DNA of 64,000 nucleotides, from NCBI RefSeq assembly GCF_900110205.1, contig NZ_FOCV01000024.1:33151-97150 (forward strand). The letters are read 5' to 3'. This DNA comes from Rhizobium tibeticum. GTDB lineage: Bacteria > Pseudomonadota > Alphaproteobacteria > Rhizobiales > Rhizobiaceae. The stretch's first letter is position 1. Each line of letters starts with the position of its first letter. Below, one piece after another: positions 45,402 through 54,525 of this stretch. The position numbers and the translations under genes were made by a program. Under the pieces are notes generated by a model. That model made no database searches and was not told the origin of the DNA. It was given only the letters and a program-made list of their open reading frames with translations.

Positions 45402-46229
45402 TTAGAATGCGGGGTCCTTGACGGCATCAGGCGTCTCGAAGGTCGCGCCGAACCACTTCTTCTGCAACTCGGCCATGCGGCCGTCAGCCTTGATTTTCAG
45501 AAGCGCCGCATCGATCGCATCCATCAGAGGCGCATGATCGGTGTCTTTCAGTCCAATGAAGCCGAAATAGGACTTCTTGCCGAACGGCGGCAACACGACT
45601 TCAAAGGTCCCCTCGCGCTGCTTGGCAACGAAAGCGATGTTCGGCAGCGAGTTGGCAACACCGGCAATGCGGCCGGCAGCGAGGTCGGCGTAAGATTCAG
45701 TGAAGGCCGGGTATTCGCGGACATCCACCTTCGAAGGCAGCGTTGCCGAGAATTCCTTCAGCTGGTCGAGCTGCGAGGTGGCCTTGCCGACGCCGATCGT
45801 TTTGCCGGCGATATCGTCCGGCTTGCTGATGGTCGTGTCGCCCGCCTTCTTGAGGATCGCGATCGTCGCTTCAGCAATCGGGGGCGTGAAACGGTAACGC
45901 TCCATGCGCTTCTTGGTAATGGTGGCGGGGCCGGCGACGACGTCGAACTTGCCGGCTTCGAGTGCCGGGAAGACGCCGTCCCAAGGAAGCGCCACCCACT
46001 CGATCTTAACACCGAGCTCCTTGCCGATTTCGGCAAAAAGATCAACGTTCAGACCAGCATGCTCGCCGGCATCGATAAAATCAAAGGGCGCAAAGGCGGT
46101 TTCCGTGCCGACCTTGAGGGTGCCGGCGGCCTTGACGGCGGCGAGCGTATCTGCGGCATGCGCAGACAGTGTCGCCCCCAAAAGAAGCGTAGCGCCGACG
46201 AGGCCCTTAAGCAATGAACGTGCGATCAT
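45402..46229 (-). CDS. Polar amino-acid-binding periplasmic protein
   Basis: The ATG at 46229 is preferred because GGAGAG lies 9 bp upstream; an earlier ATG at 46238 touches that site. 275 residues. Signal peptide about residues 1-22 (LLKGLVGATLLLGATLSAHA). The mature protein has LKVGTETAFAPFDFIDAGEH and the family mark FDVVAGPATITKKRMERYRF. It binds an amino acid or amino-acid derivative for the import system encoded downstream. Confidence 0.9.
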   Translation of the reverse strand: MIARSLLKGLVGATLLLGATLSAHAADTLAAVKAAGTLKVGTETAFAPFDFIDAGEHAGLNVDLFAEIGKELGVKIEWVALPWDGVFPALEAGKFDVVAGPATITKKRMERYRFTPPIAEATIAILKKAGDTTISKPDDIAGKTIGVGKATSQLDQLKEFSATLPSKVDVREYPAFTESYADLAAGRIAGVANSLPNIAFVAKQREGTFEVVLPPFGKKSYFGFIGLKDTDHAPLMDAIDAALLKIKADGRMAELQKKWFGATFETPDAVKDPAF

Positions 46230-46319
46230 GATTGTCATCTCTCCAGTTTCCACACCCGCCAGAGCGGGTTCGAGTTCCCGATTTCAGTCCCGTGTGCTGA
46301 CTCTTTGGTCCGCTTTTGA

Positions 46320-46346
46320 CTATACAAATAGATATAGGCTAGCCTA
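46320..46346. promoter_or_regulatory. Overlapping palindromes between the SBP gene and the HutC-type gene
   Basis: TAGGCTAGCCTA (46335-46346) is a perfect 12-bp palindrome. Overlapping it, CTATA (46320) and TATAG (46333) form an inverted repeat with 8 bases between. Located 90-110 bp before the SBP start, in the region shared with the divergent GntR/UTRA gene. Probably a site for that regulator or for the LysR protein encoded next to it. Confidence 0.5.
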
Positions 46347-46454
46347 AGGTGTCAACGTCAAAGTCAGCGAACGCAATTTTTATGCCGAACGGCTGCTTGG
46401 AGGCGCGAGTTTCGCGTTTGCATCGTTTCGCCTGCAGGGTGATGAGGTGGCGTA

Positions 46455-47183
46455 TTGGAGCCAATTTATCTCAGGATATTCAAGGATATCGAGACCAAGA
46501 TCCTGAGCGGCGACTGGCGCCCGGGCGATCGCATTCCGAAAGAGCACGATCTGGTCAACGACTACGGCTGTTCGCGCATGACTGTCAGCAAGGCGTTGAC
46601 CGCACTCGTCGAGCGGGGTCTTGTCGTACGAAAGCGGAAAACGGGGTCATTTGTCGCCTCGCCGCAGATCGACCGCACCGTCATGGATATCCAGGATATC
46701 GGCACCGAGGCAACTTTGGCGGGCTATGAGCATCGGTATGAGATCCTGACGCGAAAGGTCGAAACCCTGGGCCCAGTTGAGGCCGCCCAGCTCCATGGCA
46801 CGACGGGTGCCGAAATTTTAAGGATTCAGTGTCTGCATATTGTCGACGGGAAGCCCACGGCAATCGAGCGGCGGATCATTCTGCTGGATACGGTGCCGCT
46901 TGCGAGAAACGAGAGCTTCGTGGCCGTGCCACCGGCGAAGTGGCTTCTGTTGCAAGTGCCCTGGTCCAAGGCCAAGCATGTGATACGGGCAGTCTCGGCC
47001 GACGCTACGACCGCACGCATTCTGCAAATCGAGCGTGGTGAGCCCTGCCTCAGTCTCATTCGACAGACTTGGCAGAATGACCGCATGGTGACCTATGTCG
47101 AGATCACGCATCCTGGCGACCGCTTCCAGTTTGCGGGCGTCTTTCATCCGGCCGAGAAGCGGGCGTCACGCCGGCAACCATAA
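46455..47183 (+). CDS. GntR-family regulator with UTRA domain (HutC type)
   Basis: Starts at TTG 46455 and has 242 residues. The winged helix in residues 5-70 has LRIFKDIETKILSGDWRPGD, then CSRMTVSKALTALVERGLVV. The UTRA ligand domain follows, ending RQTWQNDRMVTYVEITHPGD, very like HutC repressors. Divergent from the amino-acid ABC operon, so likely its regulator, possibly responding to histidine, urocanate or a related molecule (inference from family). Confidence 0.88.
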   Translation: MEPIYLRIFKDIETKILSGDWRPGDRIPKEHDLVNDYGCSRMTVSKALTALVERGLVVRKRKTGSFVASPQIDRTVMDIQDIGTEATLAGYEHRYEILTRKVETLGPVEAAQLHGTTGAEILRIQCLHIVDGKPTAIERRIILLDTVPLARNESFVAVPPAKWLLLQVPWSKAKHVIRAVSADATTARILQIERGEPCLSLIRQTWQNDRMVTYVEITHPGDRFQFAGVFHPAEKRASRRQP

Positions 47184-47194
47184 AGGGCGACGCG

Positions 47195-48145
47195 GTGAGC
47201 GACGAGCAGATATTCCGGGGGATTCCTCTCAAAGGCCTACAGGCGTTCGAAGCCGTAGGACGCTGCGGCAGCGTGACGGCTGCGGCAGCGGAGCTGAACG
47301 TGTCTCCCGGCGCGATCAGCCAGCAGATCCGCAAAATCGAAAGCTTTCTTGGCGTAACCCTTTTGGAACGCAGTGGCCGAACCGTCGAATTGACGCAATG
47401 GGGACGGCTCTACCACCGCGAGATATCGAAGGGCTTTGAGCAGTTTGCGCTCGCCGAGCAGGTGTTGGAGCGCGCACGCAACGAGAATGCGCTCGTCCTC
47501 AGCGCACTGTCATCCGTCGTCAACAAATGGATCGGCAGGCGCATCTTTGACTGGCAAGCGCTGCATCCCGATGCACATGTAAGGGTCACCGGCCGCGACA
47601 AGGAGCCGAGAATGGGCTTCGACGAGGTCGATTTCCGCGTCAGCTACGGATCCGATGTCTTGCAGCATGACCACTATACCGAGTTGTTTCGCGATTGGGT
47701 CGTACCCGCCTGCTCGCCCGCGCTGATCGACGGCCGCAGCCTTTCGCCCGCCGAGTTGCTGTCCTGCCCGTTGCTGCATGTCGAATGGGAGCGACACTTC
47801 ACGCCCTACCCCAGCTGGACGGAATTCGCCGCCAAGATCGGCACCGGATTCAAAGGGCCGCCTTCCGGCTTGTCGTTCACCTTATCGAGCAGCGCCATTG
47901 ACGCTGCCGTCAACAAGCGTGGCATCGTGCTTGCGCAGATGTCGATGATCGCGGACGAACTGGAAGCGCAGACACTGGTCATTCCGGTGGATATCAGATT
48001 GCCGTTGCGCGAGAGCTATTTCCTCGCCTGGGACCGATCCGCGCTACAAAAGCCTTATGGCCCGGAGTTTCGCGACTGGGTCATTGCCATCTCCCGACGG
48101 CAGGCGCAGATCTCAGCGCCATCCATTTTATCCGAGCCAAAATAA
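47195..48145 (+). CDS. LysR-family regulator (GcvA type)
   Basis: A 316-residue protein starting 11 bp after the HutC-type gene. The winged helix is LKGLQAFEAVGRCGSVTAAA, then LNVSPGAISQQIRKIESFLG. The GcvA group is shown by the late FFLAWD-like motif (ESYFLAWDRSALQKPYGPEF). The two regulators are adjacent and probably co-transcribed, an uncommon double-regulator arrangement next to one transporter. Confidence 0.9.
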   Translation: MSDEQIFRGIPLKGLQAFEAVGRCGSVTAAAAELNVSPGAISQQIRKIESFLGVTLLERSGRTVELTQWGRLYHREISKGFEQFALAEQVLERARNENALVLSALSSVVNKWIGRRIFDWQALHPDAHVRVTGRDKEPRMGFDEVDFRVSYGSDVLQHDHYTELFRDWVVPACSPALIDGRSLSPAELLSCPLLHVEWERHFTPYPSWTEFAAKIGTGFKGPPSGLSFTLSSSAIDAAVNKRGIVLAQMSMIADELEAQTLVIPVDIRLPLRESYFLAWDRSALQKPYGPEFRDWVIAISRRQAQISAPSILSEPK

Positions 48146-48733
48146 ACCCTCTTCCGGCTCACAGGGTGCTTGATCGCAGAATTGGCAGGTCCCCACGTCC
48201 ATTTTCGATGCCGGTTCTCCGAAAATCAGACGTGACAGAAAACGGATTCTTTCAACGGTATCCGCCCGAAGCACTCGTTCGCCTAAGGCCCTAATTCACC
48301 ACGCAGGTGCTAGGCGTCATCGCTGAAGCCGGCTCCTTCGCTCCAACAGGGGTTCGTGCTCGACCAGCTGCTTACCTGTGGCACTGAGGATGTTTCGTCG
48401 ACCGTTTCCTCGGCTACGCCGAGCTCCCTGAATCTCCGATCCTGATCGGTCGCAAGGGCAGCAGGCTCGCGCCTGTAAAGCTGCAAGAGGGTGCTCCATT
48501 CGGCGTAAGTGAAGTCTCTCCGGGCGATCGTGATAGGTGCCTCTCTGTCCAGATTAACGATAGCACGATTTTCTCTTTTGAAGGCAGTGACAGCCCGTCA
48601 TCGAATAGGTGCTCTATTTCTGGTCTTTAGGCTCCCACCGTCGCAGCAAACCGAGGGTGATGGGCGCCGTTCATGCAGTTCCGGTTGCCGAAGGTACGGC
48701 GGCGGGCTCTGGCGCATTTGAGACGCACAGGGA
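48146..48733. other. Intergenic region with coding-like stretch lacking a start
   Basis: About 590 bp. On the minus strand, near 48330-48595, the frame reads RRDFTYAEWSTLLQLYRREP, then ALATDQDRRFRELGVAEETV, which looks like real protein. There is no ATG, GTG or TTG after the preceding stop, so it is probably a decayed small gene. No domain recognised. Confidence 0.3.
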
Positions 48734-50638
48734 TCACTCACCTGGCCCTAGCCTGAAAACGTTCGTCGCCTCATGGCGGCCGCGCAACACATGCTGGCCG
48801 ACAGGTCGCGCCGGGCATCCGGAACCGGCAGATCGCAGCACGATGTCGCTGACCAGAATGACCGCTTGGTCGTCGTCGGTCATGCACGCTTTGGCGACCT
48901 CCTGGAGGCGTTGCGCAGTGTTCACGACATCCCCGACCAGCGTATAGTTTATGCGCCCAGGAGCCCCGATGTTTCCCACCATCGCGGGGCCAGCATGTAT
49001 GCCTATCCGGATTCTCACGGGCGGCATGCCAAGTCCTCGTCGACGCCGATTGTCGACGACAATCGCCGCCGCAATGGCGCTCGCCGCGCGACAGGCTCGG
49101 GCGGAATGGTCCGATTGCAATTCGGGCGCTCCCCAAAACGCCATCAACGAGTCGCCGATGTACTTGTCTATGGTGCCGCCTTCCGCCTCCACGCAGGCGG
49201 CAAGGAGCTGGAAATGCTTATTAAGAAACGCCGCCGCATCGGACGCCGATAGCCGCTCGGCGAGGCTCGTGAAGTCGACGATGTCGGTAAACAAAACAGT
49301 GACATCCCGCTCTACAAGCGCTGTCGCCTGTTCGCCCTGTGCCATAAGCTGCTTGACCAGGCGTCGAGGTACGTAGGTCTCGAACCAGTGCAAGGTCGCT
49401 ATGAGCGCATTGTAGGCTCGGATCCCCTCGTCCAGTTCACGAAGATGACTGCCGGCGAGCGGCCGGGCAGCCGTGAGATCGAGCGTGCGAATTGCGGACG
49501 TTGCGCGTGCCAGGCGCATAATCGGTTTTCCGATCGCGTAGCCGACCAGCCAGGCACAGGCGACCGAAGCTAGCACAGCCGCGAGCCCCAGCCAGGCCGC
49601 TTGCTCGAGTCGGCGCACTTCGCCGCCAACCTCGTCGAGCGGTAAATAACGGCCGACGACCCAAGGCTGATCGCTGTATCCTATGATGTCGCGATAGATG
49701 AAGACATAGGAAGCGCGATCGACGGTGACGATATGGCTTTTCGACTTACCTACGAAAGGTGCCGCGCCCGCTTCGAGGTCCGTGTTCCAGATCGACGCCA
49801 GCACCCGATCTCCGATCTCGCTAACTTCGGGAAGGGGCTTGTCGCGCTTGAATAGCTGAGGGTTGTGGGCAAGCGCCGCATGGGCGAGGACATGATTGCG
49901 GCCGAGAAGTATAAATGCGCCGGCATCTGATCCGGCGGGCGAGTCGGCGAGAAAGCGTGACAGCTCGGCGACCGTGACCGTGGTCAACAAAATCCCGAGA
50001 AAAGAACGCTCATGCCACAATGGGGTACGAACATTCAGGAGAGGCTGCTTCAGCCGTTCGCTCCAGACAAGCTCTCCCCAGACGGGGCGGCCTGCGCGTC
50101 GCGCCATCTCAAAAGCATCGTCCAGGCCGGGTACGGTCTGCATGTCGATCTTTCGAAAGACGACTTCGTCGCCATTGCGTTCGACGCGTAGCTGCTTCAG
50201 ATCGGTGCGGATGAGGGCGAGCGCGGCTATCTGCGGGATGCCGGCGAGTGCCGCCCGAAGCTGACTCATGGAGGCCGCTTCATCCTGCGGGTCGAGATCG
50301 CCGTCGAGAAAAAGCTTGGCCAGGAATTCAGACTGGTCGCGGGCTGGATCGAGGTGCAATCGAGTTCGTTCCACAATCGTGTCCATAATTCGCTCACTGC
50401 GGTCGCGGACGAGTCCGACTGTGTTCTGACGGCCGCTTTCCAGGGCGAGGATCAGCGCTGCTGCGGTGACCGCGATGATGAGTCCGAACGTGGCCGCCAA
50501 TGCAATGTGTATGGGGATGCGGCGTAGACGCTTCGATGAAGCCTTGTCGCCACTATTGCGCCAAGCCTTGCCGCCACCCGCCAATCTAACCCTCGGCAGG
50601 CGTTTCCAGGCCAGCAATTTCGGACCGACAATAGACAT
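48734..50638 (-). CDS. Membrane adenylate/guanylate cyclase with Cache sensor
   Basis: A 634-residue class III cyclase. One membrane helix near residues 45-67 (IALAATFGLIIAVTAAALIL), then a periplasmic Cache-type sensor region to about residue 340 (with KSHIVTVDRASYVFIYRDII). A second membrane helix (LGLAAVLASVACAWLVGYAI) and a HAMP-like linker follow. The catalytic domain starts at VTVLFTDIVDFTSLAERLSA with the first metal Asp; GDSLMAFWGAP carries the second. Substrate-determining and transition-state residues lie in RIRIGIHAGPAMVGNIG and YTLVGDVVNTAQRLQ. It makes cAMP or cGMP in response to a periplasmic signal. Confidence 0.9.
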   Translation of the reverse strand: MSIVGPKLLAWKRLPRVRLAGGGKAWRNSGDKASSKRLRRIPIHIALAATFGLIIAVTAAALILALESGRQNTVGLVRDRSERIMDTIVERTRLHLDPARDQSEFLAKLFLDGDLDPQDEAASMSQLRAALAGIPQIAALALIRTDLKQLRVERNGDEVVFRKIDMQTVPGLDDAFEMARRAGRPVWGELVWSERLKQPLLNVRTPLWHERSFLGILLTTVTVAELSRFLADSPAGSDAGAFILLGRNHVLAHAALAHNPQLFKRDKPLPEVSEIGDRVLASIWNTDLEAGAAPFVGKSKSHIVTVDRASYVFIYRDIIGYSDQPWVVGRYLPLDEVGGEVRRLEQAAWLGLAAVLASVACAWLVGYAIGKPIMRLARATSAIRTLDLTAARPLAGSHLRELDEGIRAYNALIATLHWFETYVPRRLVKQLMAQGEQATALVERDVTVLFTDIVDFTSLAERLSASDAAAFLNKHFQLLAACVEAEGGTIDKYIGDSLMAFWGAPELQSDHSARACRAASAIAAAIVVDNRRRRGLGMPPVRIRIGIHAGPAMVGNIGAPGRINYTLVGDVVNTAQRLQEVAKACMTDDDQAVILVSDIVLRSAGSGCPARPVGQHVLRGRHEATNVFRLGPGE

Positions 50639-50739
50639 CCGACGATCAGCGAACTGCGAGCAAGAAGAACGGCGGGTGTGGTCAGGGACGCCTCCGTGAA
50701 ATCGCTCGCTTGAGGGTTTGATGCTTTTAGCTTCATTTC

Positions 50740-51258
50740 TCAGTAATGAAGATGCAGCACGACCGGTGCCTGTTCCCCTTTCGGGATAACCACGAACAGA
50801 TTGTCAAACGCGCTTCGTTCAATCTTGATTTCCTCGGAATCTCCCAGCGCCGCGAGAATCTCTGGAATGGTGCTCCAATGCCCCACAACAAGCACTTTGT
50901 CCTTGCCGTGCTCTGAACGGAGTAGATGGACCAAACCGCCACTGTCCTCATAAGAATGAACACGAATTTCGAGTCCAAGGGCCTTCGCCAGAGGCTCGGC
51001 CGTCTCGACCGTGCGCCTAGCTTGCGTGGCATAGACGGCGGTGATGCCTGCATCCTTCAGTCGCTCAGCCAGCATCCTCGCTCGTTGTTGTCCAGACTCC
51101 GACAGCGGGGTTTCGTCGCGAATCTCATCGAGGCTCAGTGTTGATGGCGGATCGGTGTGCCGAACGATGTAGATCGCCTGCTGCGCGCCGACTGACTGGG
51201 GCATTACAAGGCTGCCGGCAGCCAAACCGATCAGCAGCCGAAGGGTCCTAGCTTTCAT
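50740..51258 (-). CDS. Exported histidine phosphatase superfamily protein
   Basis: A 172-residue protein with a signal peptide (about residues 1-25, LIGLAAGSLVMPQSVGA). The phosphate-binding motif is IVRHTD (His34), a variant of RHG. ATQARRTVETAEPLA has the conserved Arg, and VVGHWSTIPEIL the second His. Probably a periplasmic phosphatase of the SixA/Ais-like type. The substrate is open. Confidence 0.85.
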   Translation of the reverse strand: MKARTLRLLIGLAAGSLVMPQSVGAQQAIYIVRHTDPPSTLSLDEIRDETPLSESGQQRARMLAERLKDAGITAVYATQARRTVETAEPLAKALGLEIRVHSYEDSGGLVHLLRSEHGKDKVLVVGHWSTIPEILAALGDSEEIKIERSAFDNLFVVIPKGEQAPVVLHLHY

Positions 51259-51454
51259 GGCCGTGCTCCCTCATCCGTTCTTTCAGGGGAAACGAGCGAT
51301 ACTACCATGCAACACAGGTTGCAGACAGCAATCTCTACCGCCGGGTCGAGACAAGAGGGCGACAGCAGAATTCCGGAGTTGGGGTGGACGGCTCCCAACG
51401 GCACGCAATGTGCCAGGATGAGTTCGTTGAAAGCTCAATCGAGGGAGACCGTCC

Positions 51455-51866
51455 GTGAAAGAGATTATCCGAATTGGCATGGATGCGTCAAAAAGCGTTT
51501 TCCAATTGCATGGCGTCAATGCCGTTGGCGCATCGCTTTTGATGATGAAGACCCCAGATCCCAAGATTGTTTAAGTCTGGTCGAGATTTTGCCGCCTGGA
51601 TTGGTCTCACACCAACAGACCGTTCGACCGCTGGCAAGGTCAGGCTTGGGGTGATCACCCGTGCGGGCGACGAAATGCTGAGGAGCGCATTGGTGGTTGG
51701 CGCAACTGCTATTCTTCAGCATATTAGAGCGGGTCGAAGCAGACATACTTCACGTTGCTCACCGAACTCCTGCAACGGAAGAAACCGAAGCTGGTTGCGG
51801 TGGCGCTTGCCAACAAGATCGCCCGTGTCGCCTGGAAGCTCATGGTGAGCGGCGAGAAATATCGGC
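51455..51866 (+). pseudogene. IS110-family transposase remnant with internal deletion and frameshifts
   Basis: The GTG at 51455, after GAGGGAG, opens VKEIIRIGMDASKSVFQLHG, a typical IS110 start including the first Asp. The sequence then jumps to the C-terminal region: ASLLMMKTPDPK, FKSGRDFAAWIGLTPTDRST and GKVRLGVITRAGDEMLRSAL. About 200 residues between them are missing. A stop and a frameshift lie at about 51571-51573, and another frameshift near 51745 leads to KKPKLVAVALANKIARVAWK. Inactive. Confidence 0.8.
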
Positions 51867-52312
51867 GGGTGGATGCCGACCTCGCCGTCAAGGTAGCTCA
51901 GAATCTCTCGCTGCTGATCGTCGATCCCAAGAAACCGTGGACTGCCATTAAAGGCCTTTGCCTAGGGATGAAGCAGCAATCTGTGGACCGCCGGGCCCGA
52001 TCGCGACATCGTCCGTCGAACAGTGTCGCCCACCCGGACGACGCCAACGTTCACATCCCCTCCATCCAAGATTCCGGCAAAGCCATCCTCCGCATTCCGT
52101 GTACCTAGCAGACAGTCCTACCGGAGTAAATAGATGCAGTCTCCGACCTCGGGCCGAAACCAGTTGCTGTCGGATCTCCGGCGGTTCTATCGAGGACGTA
52201 GCCCTCGGCGAATGCTTACAAGCCGAAGCCTGACCCGTGAAAAGGTCACGAACGCGACGCTGAAGCGTCACGTTGCCCTTTGCGGACCGACCCTACCAAG
52301 AAAGGTGACGTA
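51867..52312. other. Region downstream of IS110 remnant
   Basis: About 450 bp without a gene I can defend. The plus-strand frame after the IS110 homology continues to 52108 (QNLSLLIVDPKKPWTAIKGL) but diverges from known transposases. Confidence 0.3.
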
Positions 52313-52435
52313 ATGTTGGATGTGAACATTGAAAAAGCGTTGGAACTCGTTGAAAAGGCGTTAGTTTTAACCGATCAGCTAGACCTAACGCGGCGTCAAA
52401 CTAGCCTCGATGGCGTCGTTCGCTCTCCCGGTTGA
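52313..52435 (+). CDS. Possible small protein of 40 residues
   Basis: ATG at 52313 with GAAAGGTGAC upstream: MLDVNIEKALELVEKALVLT, then DQLDLTRRQTSLDG. Amphipathic helical sequence with regular Leu spacing. Too short for certainty; possibly a truncated gene. Confidence 0.3.
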   Translation: MLDVNIEKALELVEKALVLTDQLDLTRRQTSLDGVVRSPG

Positions 52436-52535
52436 CTTGCTCATCCGAGCGAAGAAGCTTTTCAGCTGTACGCCTGCGCCGCCGATCGCCGCCATATGCC
52501 AACTTTACCCTTTCGATCGGATGTCTCAACGTCAA

Positions 52536-53129
52536 TCATTGCGATGCTCGTAAGTCAAATCGCTCGAGCATCGTTCGAAGTTTCTTGTTCTGCTCAACGA
52601 GGCGCTGCCTCAGTATACCCTTCAGGCGTCGATTTTCCGCATCAAGGACGGCCAAAACATCAGGATCCACTTCCTCAACAAGATCTCTTGCCTCGTTGAG
52701 GGAAGCGTCAGCGGTGCTAAGAGCTCGCAGATCACGCTTTACAGTACGTTGACGCTTAGTCACTCGGGCAACTCGACGTGTCGGCCCGGCATTTTCGGCG
52801 GAAGCCCCAGAGCGACTAGCAGCGTCGTCCACCTTCCTTTGGGTCTCGAACACCGCATCCAGAGACAACACTTGTGGCGGTTTGGGTTGGTCAGTGCCGT
52901 GGTCATTAGTGACACTGAACTCCGGTTGCTTATCCTGGCCTATCTCCGCACTGTCGCTCGGTACTGCTACGTCATTCTTGGGCGACACAAATAGGTGTTC
53001 CGTCTCGGCCTTTGCCTCACGCACAAGCGCCTTAAAATCGGTGTCTCCCCAAATTGACTTCGGCGCTACCGTCGATCGCCGACGTGATGACTTAACTTCG
53101 ACAACGAACCTTCGTTGTTGCGTTCTCAT
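52536..53129 (-). CDS. Coiled-coil protein 1 of the SyrB-like trio
   Basis: A 197-residue protein. Basic N terminus (RTQQRRFVVEVKSSRRRSTV), disordered middle, and a C-terminal coiled coil DAENRRLKGILRQRLVEQNK ending KLRTMLERFDLRASQ. This C-terminal block is shared with the next two genes. Last gene of the three-gene minus-strand cluster, 29 bp after coiled-coil protein 2. No enzyme domain. By likeness to SyrB-type proteins it may bind DNA or other regulators (inference). Confidence 0.7.
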   Translation of the reverse strand: MRTQQRRFVVEVKSSRRRSTVAPKSIWGDTDFKALVREAKAETEHLFVSPKNDVAVPSDSAEIGQDKQPEFSVTNDHGTDQPKPPQVLSLDAVFETQRKVDDAASRSGASAENAGPTRRVARVTKRQRTVKRDLRALSTADASLNEARDLVEEVDPDVLAVLDAENRRLKGILRQRLVEQNKKLRTMLERFDLRASQ

Positions 53130-53158
53130 TTCAATCCAATCCTTGAGGGCAAAATTGC

Positions 53159-53740
53159 TCAGGAAACATCGAAACGCTCAAGCATCTTTTTCAGCTGATC
53201 GTTCTGTAGTTTCAGCTTCTGAGCTAGCTGATTTCGAAGTTGTTTGATGTCCTCATCTAGCCCAGTTACCTCGCCGATGAAAGGGTCTTCTAGTGGTGGT
53301 GTTTGAACTGCTCGATCCGTTTCGGATGAAGACTTGACGCGCAGCTTGTTAATTGTCCGTACCTTCCGCGAGAGTTTTAGACGCGGCTCCTGCGCAGATG
53401 CAATAGCTGCGGCAGTTAGCTTGGTCTCGGCATCTGGCGTGTCGAAGTGACGGGCAGGCTCACCACGCGAGCGACGCTTGGCCGGGGCGCTTTCTGCATC
53501 ACTGAGTTGGGTGCCATCGTCTGAACCCTGCGGGGTCGGTTCAACTGCGGTAGTAGACTTATCATGACTGTGGCTATCGAGCTCGCTGCTTTCTGCCAGC
53601 GAAGACGGTGGCGGATCCGCTGGTGTCTGCGGCGCTTCCAACTCCTTTGCTTCAGCAGCAGGTTCGGCGGAATTCTCATCCGTGTCGGGAGTTTGCCTCC
53701 GAGATACGAGCCCGGTAATCAACTTCCATGGTGACTTCAT
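53159..53740 (-). CDS. Coiled-coil protein 2 of the SyrB-like trio
   Basis: The ATG at 53740, with GTGAGG upstream, is preferred over 53806 and gives 193 residues starting MKSPWKLITGLVSRRQ. The middle is acidic and Pro/Ala/Ser-rich. The C-terminal coiled coil is LDEDIKQLRNQLAQKLKLQN, ending KKMLERFDVS. It shares the xMLERFD ending with protein 1 and the overall plan with the SyrB-like protein encoded 139 bp upstream. Confidence 0.7.
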   Translation of the reverse strand: MKSPWKLITGLVSRRQTPDTDENSAEPAAEAKELEAPQTPADPPPSSLAESSELDSHSHDKSTTAVEPTPQGSDDGTQLSDAESAPAKRRSRGEPARHFDTPDAETKLTAAAIASAQEPRLKLSRKVRTINKLRVKSSSETDRAVQTPPLEDPFIGEVTGLDEDIKQLRNQLAQKLKLQNDQLKKMLERFDVS

Positions 53741-53879
53741 AGGCGGATAAACCTCACGCAACAGCACGACGATATTGCCGCGGTTTTCGAACTGGGCTCG
53801 CGACAAGAGCCCAGTCGACAGTTCGTAAATTGCCGTCTCGAATTAGATATTGATTTCGCGGCGGACCTAGCTGGATCGC

Positions 53880-54311
53880 TCAGTCCAGCCCAAGACGCTT
53901 GCGGAGGTCGGCGTTTTCCGCACGAAGCTTTTCTGCAAGAGACTTGCGAAGTCTTTTGTTCTCTTCTTCGAGCTGCAGGAGATCCGCAATGTCGTCAAGC
54001 GTCGTAGAACTCCCGCCTGCCGTTGCTGCTTTCTGCTTTGCCGACGATTTCTTGGAAGCCACATTGGGAGCGGCCGAATTCTTCGGCTTCCTGCCGGGCC
54101 GATTCCCTTTCGTGACTGGTGCTACCTCTGCAGCAGCAGCTGCCTCACCGCGCTTTCTGTGTCCCCGCGGTGCGCTTGTCGTGGCTTCCTTCGATGCAGC
54201 TACACTCGCCTCGATAGCCGCTTTTGTACGGCGTGGGGCACGCTGTTTCTTCTCGGGCTGCGCGTCTGGTGTAACATCGGTAGCAGGGCTGGAATTAATG
54301 TCGTCGGCCAT
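53880..54311 (-). CDS. SyrB-like regulator
   Basis: A 143-residue protein: acidic start MADDINSSPATDVTPDAQPE, then a Lys/Ala-rich basic middle with AT-hook-like repeats (RGHRKRG, RPGRKPKN). The C-terminal coiled coil is LEEENKRLRKSLAEKLRAEN, ending ADLRKRLGLD. This architecture matches SyrB of Sinorhizobium meliloti, known as a negative regulator of the symbiotic activator gene syrM, and its SyrB2-type relatives. First gene of the trio. The target in this organism is unknown. Confidence 0.7.
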   Translation of the reverse strand: MADDINSSPATDVTPDAQPEKKQRAPRRTKAAIEASVAASKEATTSAPRGHRKRGEAAAAAEVAPVTKGNRPGRKPKNSAAPNVASKKSSAKQKAATAGGSSTTLDDIADLLQLEEENKRLRKSLAEKLRAENADLRKRLGLD

Positions 54312-54525
54312 TGGTTTCTCCCTCAGTAGGCGGGAGTGTTTTCAACTGGACGCGCTTGCGTGTCAATAAGTGCTTTTTTTTGCAGGGGGTGCGGGATCTG
54401 ACTAAAGCAGAAATGGAAGACTTTGTCCGTGCAAGGCGCGAGCGTCTATTGCTAATCGCGCAGATACCGCACGAGAGCTATGATGAGCGGATTGATTTGA
54501 TGTTGAGGTATTGGTGGCACCGCAG

